Part shown: piece by piece, positions 17,613-26,011 of the stretch
How the letters are laid out: each line of letters starts with the position of its first letter
Position numbering within the stretch: the stretch's first letter is position 1
Origin: CAWGCE01 sp964480915
GTDB taxonomy: Bacteria; Planctomycetota; Planctomycetia; Pirellulales; Pirellulaceae
Assembly: GCA_964480915.1 (NCBI GenBank)
Contig: CAYZRS010000039.1
Span: 1-48,401, forward strand
DNA length: 48,401 nt
Direction of reading: 5' to 3'
Notes under the pieces: model-generated
What the model was told of the DNA's origin: nothing
Seen by the model: the letters and a program-made list of their open reading frames with translations, nothing else
The model's database searches: none
Made by a program: the position numbers and the translations under genes

Positions 17613-18836
17613 TTAACGTTCGAGCATAGATTTCATGTCGGAAAACATGGCGCCCGCTTCATCGTGAAAAATGCGGCCGATCAACACGTCGGTCATCCCA
17701 CCGCGATGCTCGGGGTGTTGTTTTAGGAACTGCCCGAAGCTGAAATCATCCGTGTAAAACGCGTCGACCAGTTTTCGAACCCACTGCGACCCTTCCTTGA
17801 ATTCGTCGGTCCAACCACCCAACTGCTGCTCGTCCCACTGATTTGCAGCGAACCCGGCAACCACAGCATCCGCAGCCATCTCGCCCGTCTTGAGGGCAAA
17901 ATAGACACCGGATGAATAAATTGGATCAATGAAACCAAACGCATCACCGATCAGCACCCAACCGTTGCCAGCGTGTTGACGACTGGTGTAGCTGAATTCT
18001 TTGGCTACGTGAAAATCACCGACCATCTCAGCACCGCGAATGCGTTCGGCGACGGCCGGACAGTTGGAAAGCTCTTCGCAATACGCGTCGCCCGGAGACG
18101 GCCGGGTTTTCAAAATAAAATCGTTATTGCCGACAAGGCCCACGCTAGTGATGTCGTCCGAGAGCGGAATGTACCAGAACCAACACTCTTTCGATTCCGT
18201 GTGAAGAACCAACGTCGCGCCACCATGCTTTCCCGGTTCGCGTTGAGCTCCCTTGAAGTAGGTCCAAATCGCCGCTTTTCGTAATTCGGGAATTGGTTCG
18301 ACGAGCCCCAGCTTATTCGCGATGAGGGACTGCTGGCCCGTGCCATCCATCACAACGCGGCAAGCGACTTCTTGGGTTGATCCGTCAGCAAGTCGCAAAC
18401 GGACACCGGTCGCAACCTGCTCATCGTCAAACAGCACATCCAGCGCACGTGTTTGATCGACGCAAGTCGCGCCGAGCTCACGCGCATGATCGAACAGCAT
18501 CTTATCAAAGTCGGCTCGTTCGACTTGCCATGTCTGCGAACATTCACGCTCGTCATGCTGATCGAAAAAGAAAGGAGCCGATTCTTTACCCGTGTTGTTT
18601 ACAAACTGGACGCTGTACTTCTTGGTGAACTTGGAATTCTTCATTTTGTCGAGCACGCCCAAGCGTTTGAATGTCCAATAGCATTCGGGCATCAACGATT
18701 CGCCGACATGAAAACGGGGAACTTGGTCCCGTTCTACAAGCAACGTCGAAAGGCCGGCCTGAGCCGTCAGCGCCGCGGCCGTGCAACCGGCCGGTCCACC
18801 GCCCAGTACCACGCAATCATATGAGGAAGAAATCAT
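17613..18836 (-). CDS. FAD-dependent oxidoreductase of the flavin-halogenase / geranylgeranyl-reductase group
   Basis: 407 residues from the ATG at 18836. GGGPAG at 12-17 begins the FAD-binding fold, followed by HVGES at 43-47 and the second FAD motif GDAFGFIDP near 297-305. W219-F-W-Y-I-P224 matches the WxWxIP motif typical of flavin-dependent halogenases. FTKKYSVQF at 70-78 places a lysine (K72 or K73) where those enzymes have the catalytic lysine. No flavin reductase gene is adjacent. The alternative is a plain flavin oxidoreductase of the same superfamily, since the motif is not fully specific. A role in halogenating a small molecule or in isoprenoid reduction is possible; the terpenoid genes are about 25 kb away. 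Confidence 0.85.
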   Translation of the reverse strand: MISSSYDCVVLGGGPAGCTAAALTAQAGLSTLLVERDQVPRFHVGESLMPECYWTFKRLGVLDKMKNSKFTKKYSVQFVNNTGKESAPFFFDQHDERECSQTWQVERADFDKMLFDHARELGATCVDQTRALDVLFDDEQVATGVRLRLADGSTQEVACRVVMDGTGQQSLIANKLGLVEPIPELRKAAIWTYFKGAQREPGKHGGATLVLHTESKECWFWYIPLSDDITSVGLVGNNDFILKTRPSPGDAYCEELSNCPAVAERIRGAEMVGDFHVAKEFSYTSRQHAGNGWVLIGDAFGFIDPIYSSGVYFALKTGEMAADAVVAGFAANQWDEQQLGGWTDEFKEGSQWVRKLVDAFYTDDFSFGQFLKQHPEHRGGMTDVLIGRIFHDEAGAMFSDMKSMLER

Positions 18837-18995
18837 CGAGAATCCAACAGTTGCCAAAAACCAAGAGCGGAAAGCCTACAGTGAAAGGAATCGCACCCAT
18901 TATAGATCGACCGCAGAATGCGACGAGTTGAAACGACAACCGGGCGAAAGATCGGGTGTTTTTTCGAGAAAAGCGCGTCGTCGCAGGCTGAAGTC

Positions 18996-21545
18996 TTAGG
19001 CTCGGCAACCGAACCGACGGCAAAAGCACAGCCCCAGCAGGATTCCGACCGCCATCATCCCTGGCGGTTCGGGGACCGATTGAAGATCGGCCGCTTGAAA
19101 TTTGAACGTATTCCAAACGATGAAATCGGCACCGTCCACCGTGCTATCGCAGTTGAAATCACCGTCAGCCCAGCCGTGCCCCGATTCGAATTTGTGACTA
19201 TTCCACAGCACATAGTCGGCACCATTCACGAACCCATCAAGGTTTGCATCACCCATCAGCGTGCCGATTTCGTTCGTCACGAGCTGATTGAGATCCCCGC
19301 TACCGACCTGGCCATCGCCATCCAAGTCGTAAAACAGGTCTGTCCCGTTGAAGGCACCACACAGCGAATCGATGTCTGCAGCATTCAGTGTACCGTCAAA
19401 GTTAAAGTCACCGGTCAACGCGACGTCAGCAACCAACAATTCGAGTCGCGCCCAATCGACGGCGACACTATCGCCGACCAGGATATTGAACTCACCATCT
19501 TGAAAGAGCGCAAGGTCGGAACCGGTAAACTCGAGAGTGAGGATTTGACTATCGACCGTGCTTAACTCGGAAACCAACCCAAGATCGCCCGAGAAACTCA
19601 ACTGATTCGCAATCGAATCGTACCAAAGGATATCATTCGAAGTTTGACCGCCGCTCTTTCGGACGGCCATCGACATGACCGCATGGTAAACCTGCTCGCC
19701 CTGATCCAGCTGGTAATCCCAGGTAAACGGCACGAGGCCAGGGTTCGTGGTGTCATCAAAACCGATCTGATTCGCCGCGCCGCTCGAAAGGATCGAGTTG
19801 AATTCGTTGAGCAAGTTGGCCGAAACGAATGGCGCATCAACGCTGCCGGCACCATCTTGCTGGAACAGATCGTAATCACCTACGACGTACTCACGCATCT
19901 GACTTCCGGACAGTGAAGTGCGGTCTGCAAGTTGAGCCAGATAGAGGCTTTGCGTGTCCACGTGCGCTCCATGCTGATCGACAATGCCATCTTCTTGCAC
20001 GCCAAAACGCGTGTCGGTCTGAATTGCCCCTACGGAACCGATCATCCAATTCTGAGCCGTCGGTGGATTCTGAATGATGTAGCTTTCTGCGTTGCTATTC
20101 CAGATCACCATATTGGCGCCGGCCCAACCGTGACCGGTGCCAAAGTTGCCTCGGTTGCGGAGATTGATTTGATCCCCATCGACCGTCACGTTGTCAAACA
20201 GTCCGCCAGTTGAGTAGCGTTGGTGCGGTCCGGTCTCGTCGAGAGCATTGGTTGCGACACTGTTGTAGAAGACATTCGGACCGGGAGAAGGTGAATTGAA
20301 AACAAAGTCGTGCCGTCCCTTATCAGAAGTCGAATCACGCACGATGTTCAGTTGGCCATCAATTTCGAAGGCATAACGTCGACTGCCTGTGACAATCGAA
20401 ATCGGATCGACACTGTGGGCATCGACGACTGTGATGTTTTTACCCTCTCTTTCGACACTGACGGTATTTCTACCGTAGTGCTGTGAAGTCACGTCGCGAA
20501 CCCAAGCGTGCTCGGTATCATCAATGCTGATAAACGTCCAAGCGTGCGCTTCGTCGAAAGGATTGCTGGTGTCATAATCGGAGACACCGCGAATGCCCTC
20601 GATGCCAATATTTTCCAAGCGGTTTGCAAAGTTGTAGTTGTAGATCGTACCGCCGCCAAATTGTGCGTCGAGGCTATTCGTGAGCGGCGCGTCAATGAAG
20701 ACTCGGTCCCCTTCAATGCGCGTAATATGCCGATCCGACAGAAGATCTTTGGACCCGGGTGCCCACTGGACGACGGTGCCGCCGTCGGCTCTGGGCGGAA
20801 TCATGTCCATCCCCATCGCACTGATCCACGCAGCGGTACTTGGCCGGTGCACAATCACGTCATCACCCACCGAAAAATTGCTGGGATCATTCACGCGAAA
20901 GCTTGTCGCACCAACCGGGACATACTTGTCGGCAATCGTCCTCTCGCTACTGGAAATCTTGCTCTTACTGGAACCGGTGAGCACTCGAATCGTGGTCGAC
21001 TGCGTCGTCGAAGTGGCGCGCAAGACGGTCCCGTTGACGCCGTCTCCGGCGCCTCGCAAGACAACGCCCGAGGCGAAAATATTGAGCGACGTCGCGATTT
21101 CGAATTCGCCCGGTGCGAGAACGACGGCGCCCCGAAACCCGTCTGCATTGATAGGCAGTGCCGAGACAGCATTGATCGCCGCTTGGATCGAGGCCGTATC
21201 ATCACCCGGTTGCGGGGAAACGAAGACTGCCCCCGGAACGTTGGGCAATGCTTCTTCTCCAAAGCGATAGCCGACGCTCGAAAAGTCGGGAATTCGGTCG
21301 CCGATCGCTCGCGAATCGTAAAGCATGCGGCCGGCATTGCCGGGATAGGCCAACGTGCTCTCCGCTGCCACCGCTGAATGGGCCAGGCTGAAACCGCCCA
21401 CCAGGAACAGGAAAGAGATCGCCAGGCACTTGATGGACGCGAGTCGGTGTGGCACAGCCGACTCACTTTTGAAGCTTTTGAAATCGGAGACGGATATCCC
21501 AATCATGAATGACTCGTCCTCATCGTACAGATTTCTCACCTTCAT
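18996..21545 (-). CDS. Secreted right-handed beta-helix protein with dockerin-like repeats and PEP-CTERM tag
   Basis: 849 residues. The start ATG overlaps the TGA of the alginate lyase gene upstream (ATGA), which supports this rather long N-terminus; the hydrophobic signal core is at about 40-60. Residues 75-560 look like a pectate-lyase-type beta-helix: IQAAINAVSALP, VVLAPGEFEI and VLRGAGDG are typical first-coil features. A beta-rich domain follows. Then come Asp-rich calcium-loop repeats (GDFNFDGTLNAADI, DLDGDGQVGSGDL, GDANLDGFVNGADY), with the last two copies spaced 30 residues apart. VPEPPGM, a hydrophobic helix and a CRRFGCR tail form the PEP-CTERM signal. It is probably a surface polysaccharide lyase or hydrolase; catalytic residues are not identified. 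Confidence 0.85.
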   Translation of the reverse strand: MKVRNLYDEDESFMIGISVSDFKSFKSESAVPHRLASIKCLAISFLFLVGGFSLAHSAVAAESTLAYPGNAGRMLYDSRAIGDRIPDFSSVGYRFGEEALPNVPGAVFVSPQPGDDTASIQAAINAVSALPINADGFRGAVVLAPGEFEIATSLNIFASGVVLRGAGDGVNGTVLRATSTTQSTTIRVLTGSSKSKISSSERTIADKYVPVGATSFRVNDPSNFSVGDDVIVHRPSTAAWISAMGMDMIPPRADGGTVVQWAPGSKDLLSDRHITRIEGDRVFIDAPLTNSLDAQFGGGTIYNYNFANRLENIGIEGIRGVSDYDTSNPFDEAHAWTFISIDDTEHAWVRDVTSQHYGRNTVSVEREGKNITVVDAHSVDPISIVTGSRRYAFEIDGQLNIVRDSTSDKGRHDFVFNSPSPGPNVFYNSVATNALDETGPHQRYSTGGLFDNVTVDGDQINLRNRGNFGTGHGWAGANMVIWNSNAESYIIQNPPTAQNWMIGSVGAIQTDTRFGVQEDGIVDQHGAHVDTQSLYLAQLADRTSLSGSQMREYVVGDYDLFQQDGAGSVDAPFVSANLLNEFNSILSSGAANQIGFDDTTNPGLVPFTWDYQLDQGEQVYHAVMSMAVRKSGGQTSNDILWYDSIANQLSFSGDLGLVSELSTVDSQILTLEFTGSDLALFQDGEFNILVGDSVAVDWARLELLVADVALTGDFNFDGTLNAADIDSLCGAFNGTDLFYDLDGDGQVGSGDLNQLVTNEIGTLMGDANLDGFVNGADYVLWNSHKFESGHGWADGDFNCDSTVDGADFIVWNTFKFQAADLQSVPEPPGMMAVGILLGLCFCRRFGCRA

Positions 21546-22825
21546 TGTGATTCGCCGACGTACTTTGCGGCCAGCAACTCGGTGAAATCGGCATGGCCTT
21601 CTTTGATTTTGACTTCACGCACCAAATGCTGGAACGATTCGTCAGCGTAGCGCTGTGAGACAAAACGCAGGGCCAAATGTGTGCTTCTTGATATGCGATA
21701 GGGGGAAATCTGCTGGTGTTCCCATTCCTGCGATCCATCGATATAAGGCAACAAAGCACGATGCGCCTTTTCAAGACCACACCCATGCTCGGGCAGATGT
21801 GACCACAAGTCGACATCGACCTCAGGGTGCTCACCGACCCGAGCCAAAACAACTAAGGCCGACAAGTTGAACATGCTGTAGTGGAGTGACAACGTTCGCT
21901 TTAAGGCCTGCGGCTGCATTCCGTCGGGTTCGAATTGATACTCAAGCCGCTCGTCCCTGACACGCTTGAGGACTCGCTTTGCCGTTGCAAAATCGCCGGC
22001 GAATACCGAGTATCTCGCGACTTGCGCCGCGTACCAGCTGCCATGGTTGTTCTTTGCATCTTGCTCGTGTCGCCCCAGCTCACTTGCTTGCAACCAGCCG
22101 ACGTACTCACGAAACCAATCTTGCAAAGCAGCCTGCTGGCTCTTCCCCCAACCGACCGATTCGTCTAGCAATTCCAACGCATCCAGCACGAGCATGAACC
22201 CACGGGTGTCGATGATCCCCGCGCCTCGCCCAGCGGCTCGCCCGGGCACCGATTGGCCAAAGTTCAGATTGGGGTTCATGCGAGTCTCAGGATTGAGAAA
22301 CCAGACCTTCACCAACTGCGCCGCTCGTTTGCCCGCTTGCTGATCATCGAGAAAATAGTAGGCCAAACTGAGTGTCGGGACCGTGTCCACCAAATCGCCG
22401 AGCGGACTGCGGTCACCTCGATTCACGAGCTTTCGGTTGACATGACCATCTTTCCGAATGTAGGGCAGACCGTCTTCCGTTTCTGGATTGGGCCACCAGT
22501 AGCGAGAGAAGCTTTGGTAGTCATGCTGGTCACCGCTTGGCGGAGCCTTCTTCTTTTTCGTGACCGAAAAAGGACCGTTATCGATGACATCATCGGTCGC
22601 AGTTTCCAAACGTTCCAGCGCTTTGCGAACCGACTTCGTAGGCTCTTGCTCTAACAGGCGCAGCATGTGGGCGCCATCCCACAGCACCGTCTTGGGACTT
22701 GTCGCCTCCACATCGCCACTCACCGTATCGGCGAATGACAACGGAGCAACACATCCGGCAGCGGCGCTGATGAGAATGAGGCAAACCGCACGGCTCCACG
22801 CGAGCCGCCTGCCGCTATTTCGCAT
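21542..22825 (-). CDS. Alginate lyase family protein (PF05426 type)
   Basis: 427 residues from the ATG at 22825, which overlaps the end of the enolase-superfamily gene by 11 bp and starts a signal sequence. ISAAAGC could be a weak lipobox. An (alpha/alpha) toroid-type lyase domain fills the protein. Family features are YWWPNPETEDGLPYI, ETRMNPNLNFGQSVPG, GAGIIDTR and NNHGSWYAAQ; the last holds the conserved Asn-His pair region of PF05426 lyases. The family includes PL5 alginate lyases and the PL38 group, which act on polymannuronate or glucuronan; the PL subfamily cannot be fixed by eye. It overlaps the beta-helix gene downstream by 4 bp, so it is one translational unit with its neighbours. 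Confidence 0.88.
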   Translation of the reverse strand: MRNSGRRLAWSRAVCLILISAAAGCVAPLSFADTVSGDVEATSPKTVLWDGAHMLRLLEQEPTKSVRKALERLETATDDVIDNGPFSVTKKKKAPPSGDQHDYQSFSRYWWPNPETEDGLPYIRKDGHVNRKLVNRGDRSPLGDLVDTVPTLSLAYYFLDDQQAGKRAAQLVKVWFLNPETRMNPNLNFGQSVPGRAAGRGAGIIDTRGFMLVLDALELLDESVGWGKSQQAALQDWFREYVGWLQASELGRHEQDAKNNHGSWYAAQVARYSVFAGDFATAKRVLKRVRDERLEYQFEPDGMQPQALKRTLSLHYSMFNLSALVVLARVGEHPEVDVDLWSHLPEHGCGLEKAHRALLPYIDGSQEWEHQQISPYRISRSTHLALRFVSQRYADESFQHLVREVKIKEGHADFTELLAAKYVGESQ

Positions 22826-24320
22826 CAGCAGGTGTGGCAAATAATGGCGATGAAACCGTCGGAGCAGGAAGCGTTCGTCCAATTTCATCTGTTCGGTATC
22901 CAAACCCCGGACCGCGAATCGAGCTAAAGTCAATTTGCCCATCGCGCCGTCGGTACAAACCATTGTGGACCGAGGCCTCGACGCTGGAAGCCTCTGGATA
23001 AAATTGCATCGCGTTGGTTTCCACACCCATCATGGTGCCGGCATGAGCGGCTAAGAGGACGTGCGGAATCTGAGCCAACATCGGGTTCGTGAGGTCTTGG
23101 ACCATGAGCGACATGCCGTGCGCCTTCGCCCAACAGAGCGAAAGGATGGCTCCGGTCTGCGTCTTGCATGTTTTCAGCGCTACCCCGTTCCAACCCAGCG
23201 AACGCCCCAAACGGACGTGCTGCCAATCATGGGCACTTTCGTCCATCAGCAACGGCTTTCGCTGCGCCAACTTGCTCACGTCGATCGAGTGAGCGGCCAA
23301 GTCGTATGGGAAAGGCTGCTCGACATACAAGATCATGTCGTAAATTGCCGGTTCCGATTCCTGCAGACGGTCCAGCATCTCGATCACGTATTCGGGATCG
23401 GTCACCATGCAGTTGTAGTCAGCCGTTAGGTGCTCGACTCCATGTTCCTGAGCCAGTTTGCCGACGCGAACCAAACGTTCATAGTCCCAAGCGGCATCAT
23501 TGCCACGCAGTTTGACCTTCAAGCACTTCAGCTGGTCTCGTTCAATCCAGCCGGCCAATTCTACGGGATGCTCGTCTTCTGGTTCCGCGCCGCAAAGATC
23601 GTCACGACTAATCGCGTCCAATCCACCGACCAAATGCCAAGCCATTAATCGCTTCGGCGAGGTATCGGCGGTTGCTGGAAACTGCAAGAACTCATCCGGG
23701 TACTTCCCGCTAAAATCGACTTCCACGTTGCCGTCTAGGTCGAAGAAATCGGCCAGATCCCAATTCATGTAGGGAGGAGCGTACGTCTCGTAAACAGAAA
23801 CGTCGTGCGCTACCCCGTACGCATCATGCAGAGCGATATCAAAGGGCGACAAGCAGAGCAGGGCGGCCAAGTAGGGCAAGCAATGATCGGCAGGCTGGCC
23901 CGCGTTGAACTCCTCCAGCAGCTTCGGCAGTCGTTCTTGCTGATACCGATATCCCAATTCGAGCGCATGTCCTTGCTGATCGAATGCGGCGATATCCGTG
24001 GCCACAAGTTCTGCAAACTGCTTGATGCGCTCGTGACGAATCGAATAGCTTACCGTCGAAGGCCAAACCCACTGCACGCTGAGAGGAGTCTCCCCCCAAC
24101 CGCTCGCCAGACGACCGTCTGTCGTCTTGACGGTGACATGCGCCCTTGCGCACGTCACCGAAGTCAAAACCTCCGAACCGAATTTAAGCGGAACCCGAGT
24201 TTCAATCGGCAGGTAGTAGAGCCGAACACCTTGGATTTGCACATCAAAAGCATTACTGGTTTCCGCCCCTGATGAGCGAGCTGACGCTTCCTTGCCAGCC
24301 AATTGCGAAAATTGATCCAT
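22815..24320 (-). CDS. Enolase-superfamily (mandelate racemase / muconate lactonizing type) enzyme
   Basis: 501 residues, longer than the usual 360-400, with extra residues mainly at the N-terminus and in the capping domain. The barrel carries CLKVKLRG (KxK catalytic lysine), metal ligands in LTADYN, ILYVEQPF and LLMDES, and a second lysine region in ALKTCKTQTGAI. That set fits the muconate-lactonizing subgroup (two-lysine chemistry) rather than the His-Asp mandelate racemase type. Superfamily members dehydrate or epimerise acid sugars and related carboxylates. With lyases on both sides in the locus, a uronate- or aldonate-derived substrate is inferred. No signal peptide is apparent, so it is probably cytoplasmic. 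It sits 54 bp behind the Gfo/Idh/MocA gene. Confidence 0.87.
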   Translation of the reverse strand: MDQFSQLAGKEASARSSGAETSNAFDVQIQGVRLYYLPIETRVPLKFGSEVLTSVTCARAHVTVKTTDGRLASGWGETPLSVQWVWPSTVSYSIRHERIKQFAELVATDIAAFDQQGHALELGYRYQQERLPKLLEEFNAGQPADHCLPYLAALLCLSPFDIALHDAYGVAHDVSVYETYAPPYMNWDLADFFDLDGNVEVDFSGKYPDEFLQFPATADTSPKRLMAWHLVGGLDAISRDDLCGAEPEDEHPVELAGWIERDQLKCLKVKLRGNDAAWDYERLVRVGKLAQEHGVEHLTADYNCMVTDPEYVIEMLDRLQESEPAIYDMILYVEQPFPYDLAAHSIDVSKLAQRKPLLMDESAHDWQHVRLGRSLGWNGVALKTCKTQTGAILSLCWAKAHGMSLMVQDLTNPMLAQIPHVLLAAHAGTMMGVETNAMQFYPEASSVEASVHNGLYRRRDGQIDFSSIRGPGFGYRTDEIGRTLPAPTVSSPLFATPADAK

Positions 24321-24374
24321 GTTCCATATGCCTAACGATTGAATAGTAACTCGAAACTCAACTCGACTTCGTTG

Positions 24375-25808
24375 CTAACTGGCGGTCACGGCCAATGCAT
24401 CCGACAGGGAGGCGGTCCGCTTCGATTCCAATTCTGGAATCTGCCACGGGCTGCGTGCTTCACGGTGCAGGAAGTCGTTGGCCGCGTCATTGTTTGTAAA
24501 CTGCTCTGCTTTTGGGTCCCACTCCAATTTTGCCTTCAGTTTGATCGCAATGTTACCCAAATGGCAAACGGAAGTGCTCCGATGTCCAGCTTCTACGTGA
24601 GAAACTGGCTGTTCGCGGGACTTAACGCAATCGATGAAGTTTCTTTGGTGATTGTCGCTAATCGCCAGGATCGCATCTTCGTCAGCAATCTCCGTGAGAG
24701 CCAGTTCTTCAGGGACGGTCACGAAATTGTCCCCTTTGTTGTCGACGCGAACCGAACCTTCGGTCCCCTCAAACAGGCAGCGGACCGACGGGTCGTCCGT
24801 CTGACAAACGAGCTCGACCCCATTCGCATACCGCGCACGAAATTTCGTGTGCGTTGCCGTATTGAACAGGCTGCCCTCGGGCAAATACTTGGCGTCGATG
24901 TACTCGATCTCGACAGGGCCCGAATCGTCCATTCCCATTCCCCATTGTGCCATGTCGTTGGAATGCACGCCGAAGTTAGTAATTTGGCCGCCCGAGTAGT
25001 CATAGTTGAAACGGAATCGGTAGAGGCAACGATCCTGGTGGTAAGGCACCTCTCTGGCAGGGCCGAGCCACATGTCGTAGTTGAAACCAGCGGGCACCTC
25101 CATCGGCTCCCACCCCGGGCCAGGTCCGATTTTGTTGTTCAGTCCGACATGCGTCGTGATGCGTTTGAGTTCGCCGATCCGTCCGCTGCGAACAAGCTCG
25201 CAAGCTTTTCGGACCGTGGGGTTGGAACGCTCGTGCGTACCCGTTTGTAAAATTCGATCGTACTTCGCGACCGCCTTCGCCATCGCGCGACCTTCCCCTA
25301 AAGTGACCGACAGCGGCTTCTCGCAATAGATATCCTTGCCAGCTTTGGCCGCCATGATCGTCATGATGGCATGCCAATGATCTGGGGCCACGACGGTCAC
25401 CGCATCGATGTCGTCTCGACCGAGCAATTCGCGAAAATCTTCGAACGCAGCACATCCCGTGAAAGAGCCGGAGCGACTGGCGTCGGAGTAGTATTCCTCG
25501 ACCTTCTTTTGAGCCGGTTCACGGCCTCGGAAGTGCTTTTCCTCTTTGTAGCCATGGCTCCCTCGGTTCACATCACAGACTGCCACAATCTGGGTGTCAT
25601 CCAATTTCATGAACCGTTCCAAAATCGGTAGCCCTTGGTTGCCGGTACCGATACATCCCATCGTGATCCGGTTACTGGGTGCGTTTTGGCCGAACACACT
25701 GGCAGGAACGAAATAGGGTGCCGCCATCGTGACAGCGGCCGATTTTAGGAATGTTCGACGGCTGGCAGCTAACTTAGCCGTTGGATTCTTTGTTTTTTTT
25801 CTCGACAT
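24375..25808 (-). CDS. Tat-exported Gfo/Idh/MocA family oxidoreductase
   Basis: 477 residues. A twin-arginine signal (SRRTFLKSAAVTMAAPYF) predicts folded export. A Rossmann fold begins with MGCIGTGNQG, followed by the family's EKPLSVTLGEGRAM motif, whose lysine is catalytic in the family, and a C-terminal alpha/beta domain with NFGVHSNDMAQWG. Periplasmic members of this type with tightly held NAD(P) are abundant in planctomycetes and are often linked to sugar oxidation or glycosidic cleavage. It is the first gene of the leftward polyuronate operon and is divergent from the XylR-type regulator, which suggests direct control by it. Confidence 0.9.
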   Translation of the reverse strand: MSRKKTKNPTAKLAASRRTFLKSAAVTMAAPYFVPASVFGQNAPSNRITMGCIGTGNQGLPILERFMKLDDTQIVAVCDVNRGSHGYKEEKHFRGREPAQKKVEEYYSDASRSGSFTGCAAFEDFRELLGRDDIDAVTVVAPDHWHAIMTIMAAKAGKDIYCEKPLSVTLGEGRAMAKAVAKYDRILQTGTHERSNPTVRKACELVRSGRIGELKRITTHVGLNNKIGPGPGWEPMEVPAGFNYDMWLGPAREVPYHQDRCLYRFRFNYDYSGGQITNFGVHSNDMAQWGMGMDDSGPVEIEYIDAKYLPEGSLFNTATHTKFRARYANGVELVCQTDDPSVRCLFEGTEGSVRVDNKGDNFVTVPEELALTEIADEDAILAISDNHQRNFIDCVKSREQPVSHVEAGHRSTSVCHLGNIAIKLKAKLEWDPKAEQFTNNDAANDFLHREARSPWQIPELESKRTASLSDALAVTAS

Positions 25809-25843
25809 GGTTCCGTCCCCTTTGGTTCAAAACGGGCCGTCAA

Positions 25844-25861
25844 TCGCGATAAATCTCGCGA
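25844..25861. promoter_or_regulatory. Candidate operator: paired TCGCGA hexamers
   Basis: Two copies of the self-complementary TCGCGA (25844-25849 and 25856-25861) separated by 6 bp. They lie between the divergent Gfo/Idh/MocA and XylR-type genes, 36 bp upstream of the former's ATG. Confidence 0.4.
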
Positions 25862-25912
25862 AGCGAGCCCAAAATTCGTGCATTCGTGGTGCGTGCAAAA
25901 TCCGCCTCTATT

Positions 25913-25926
25913 GAAGGTATTCCTTC
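25913..25926. promoter_or_regulatory. Candidate operator: inverted repeat GAAGG-N4-CCTTC
   Basis: A perfect 5-bp inverted repeat with a TATT spacer in the divergent intergenic region, 86 bp before the regulator's ATG. It could be a regulator site or simply a small hairpin. Confidence 0.35.
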
Positions 25927-25950
25927 TGCCATTTCAAACAATCCGGTTTT

Positions 25951-25967
25951 TAGGAACGCAATTCCTA
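25951..25967. promoter_or_regulatory. Candidate operator: inverted repeat TAGGAA-N5-TTCCTA
   Basis: A perfect 6-bp inverted repeat with a CGCAA spacer, 45 bp upstream of the XylR-type regulator's ATG. A symmetric site fits autoregulation by a dimer, although AraC-type domains usually bind direct repeats. Confidence 0.4.
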
Positions 25968-26011
25968 TTTTCTGTATACCCGGAGAGCCCTCACCCGTCT
26001 ATTTTCTTTAC

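Noticed and set aside
20508..21377. 289-codon open frame antisense to the beta-helix gene
   Set aside because: The beta-helix gene has a signal peptide, a PEP-CTERM tag and operon overlap; the antisense frame is Arg-rich and featureless.
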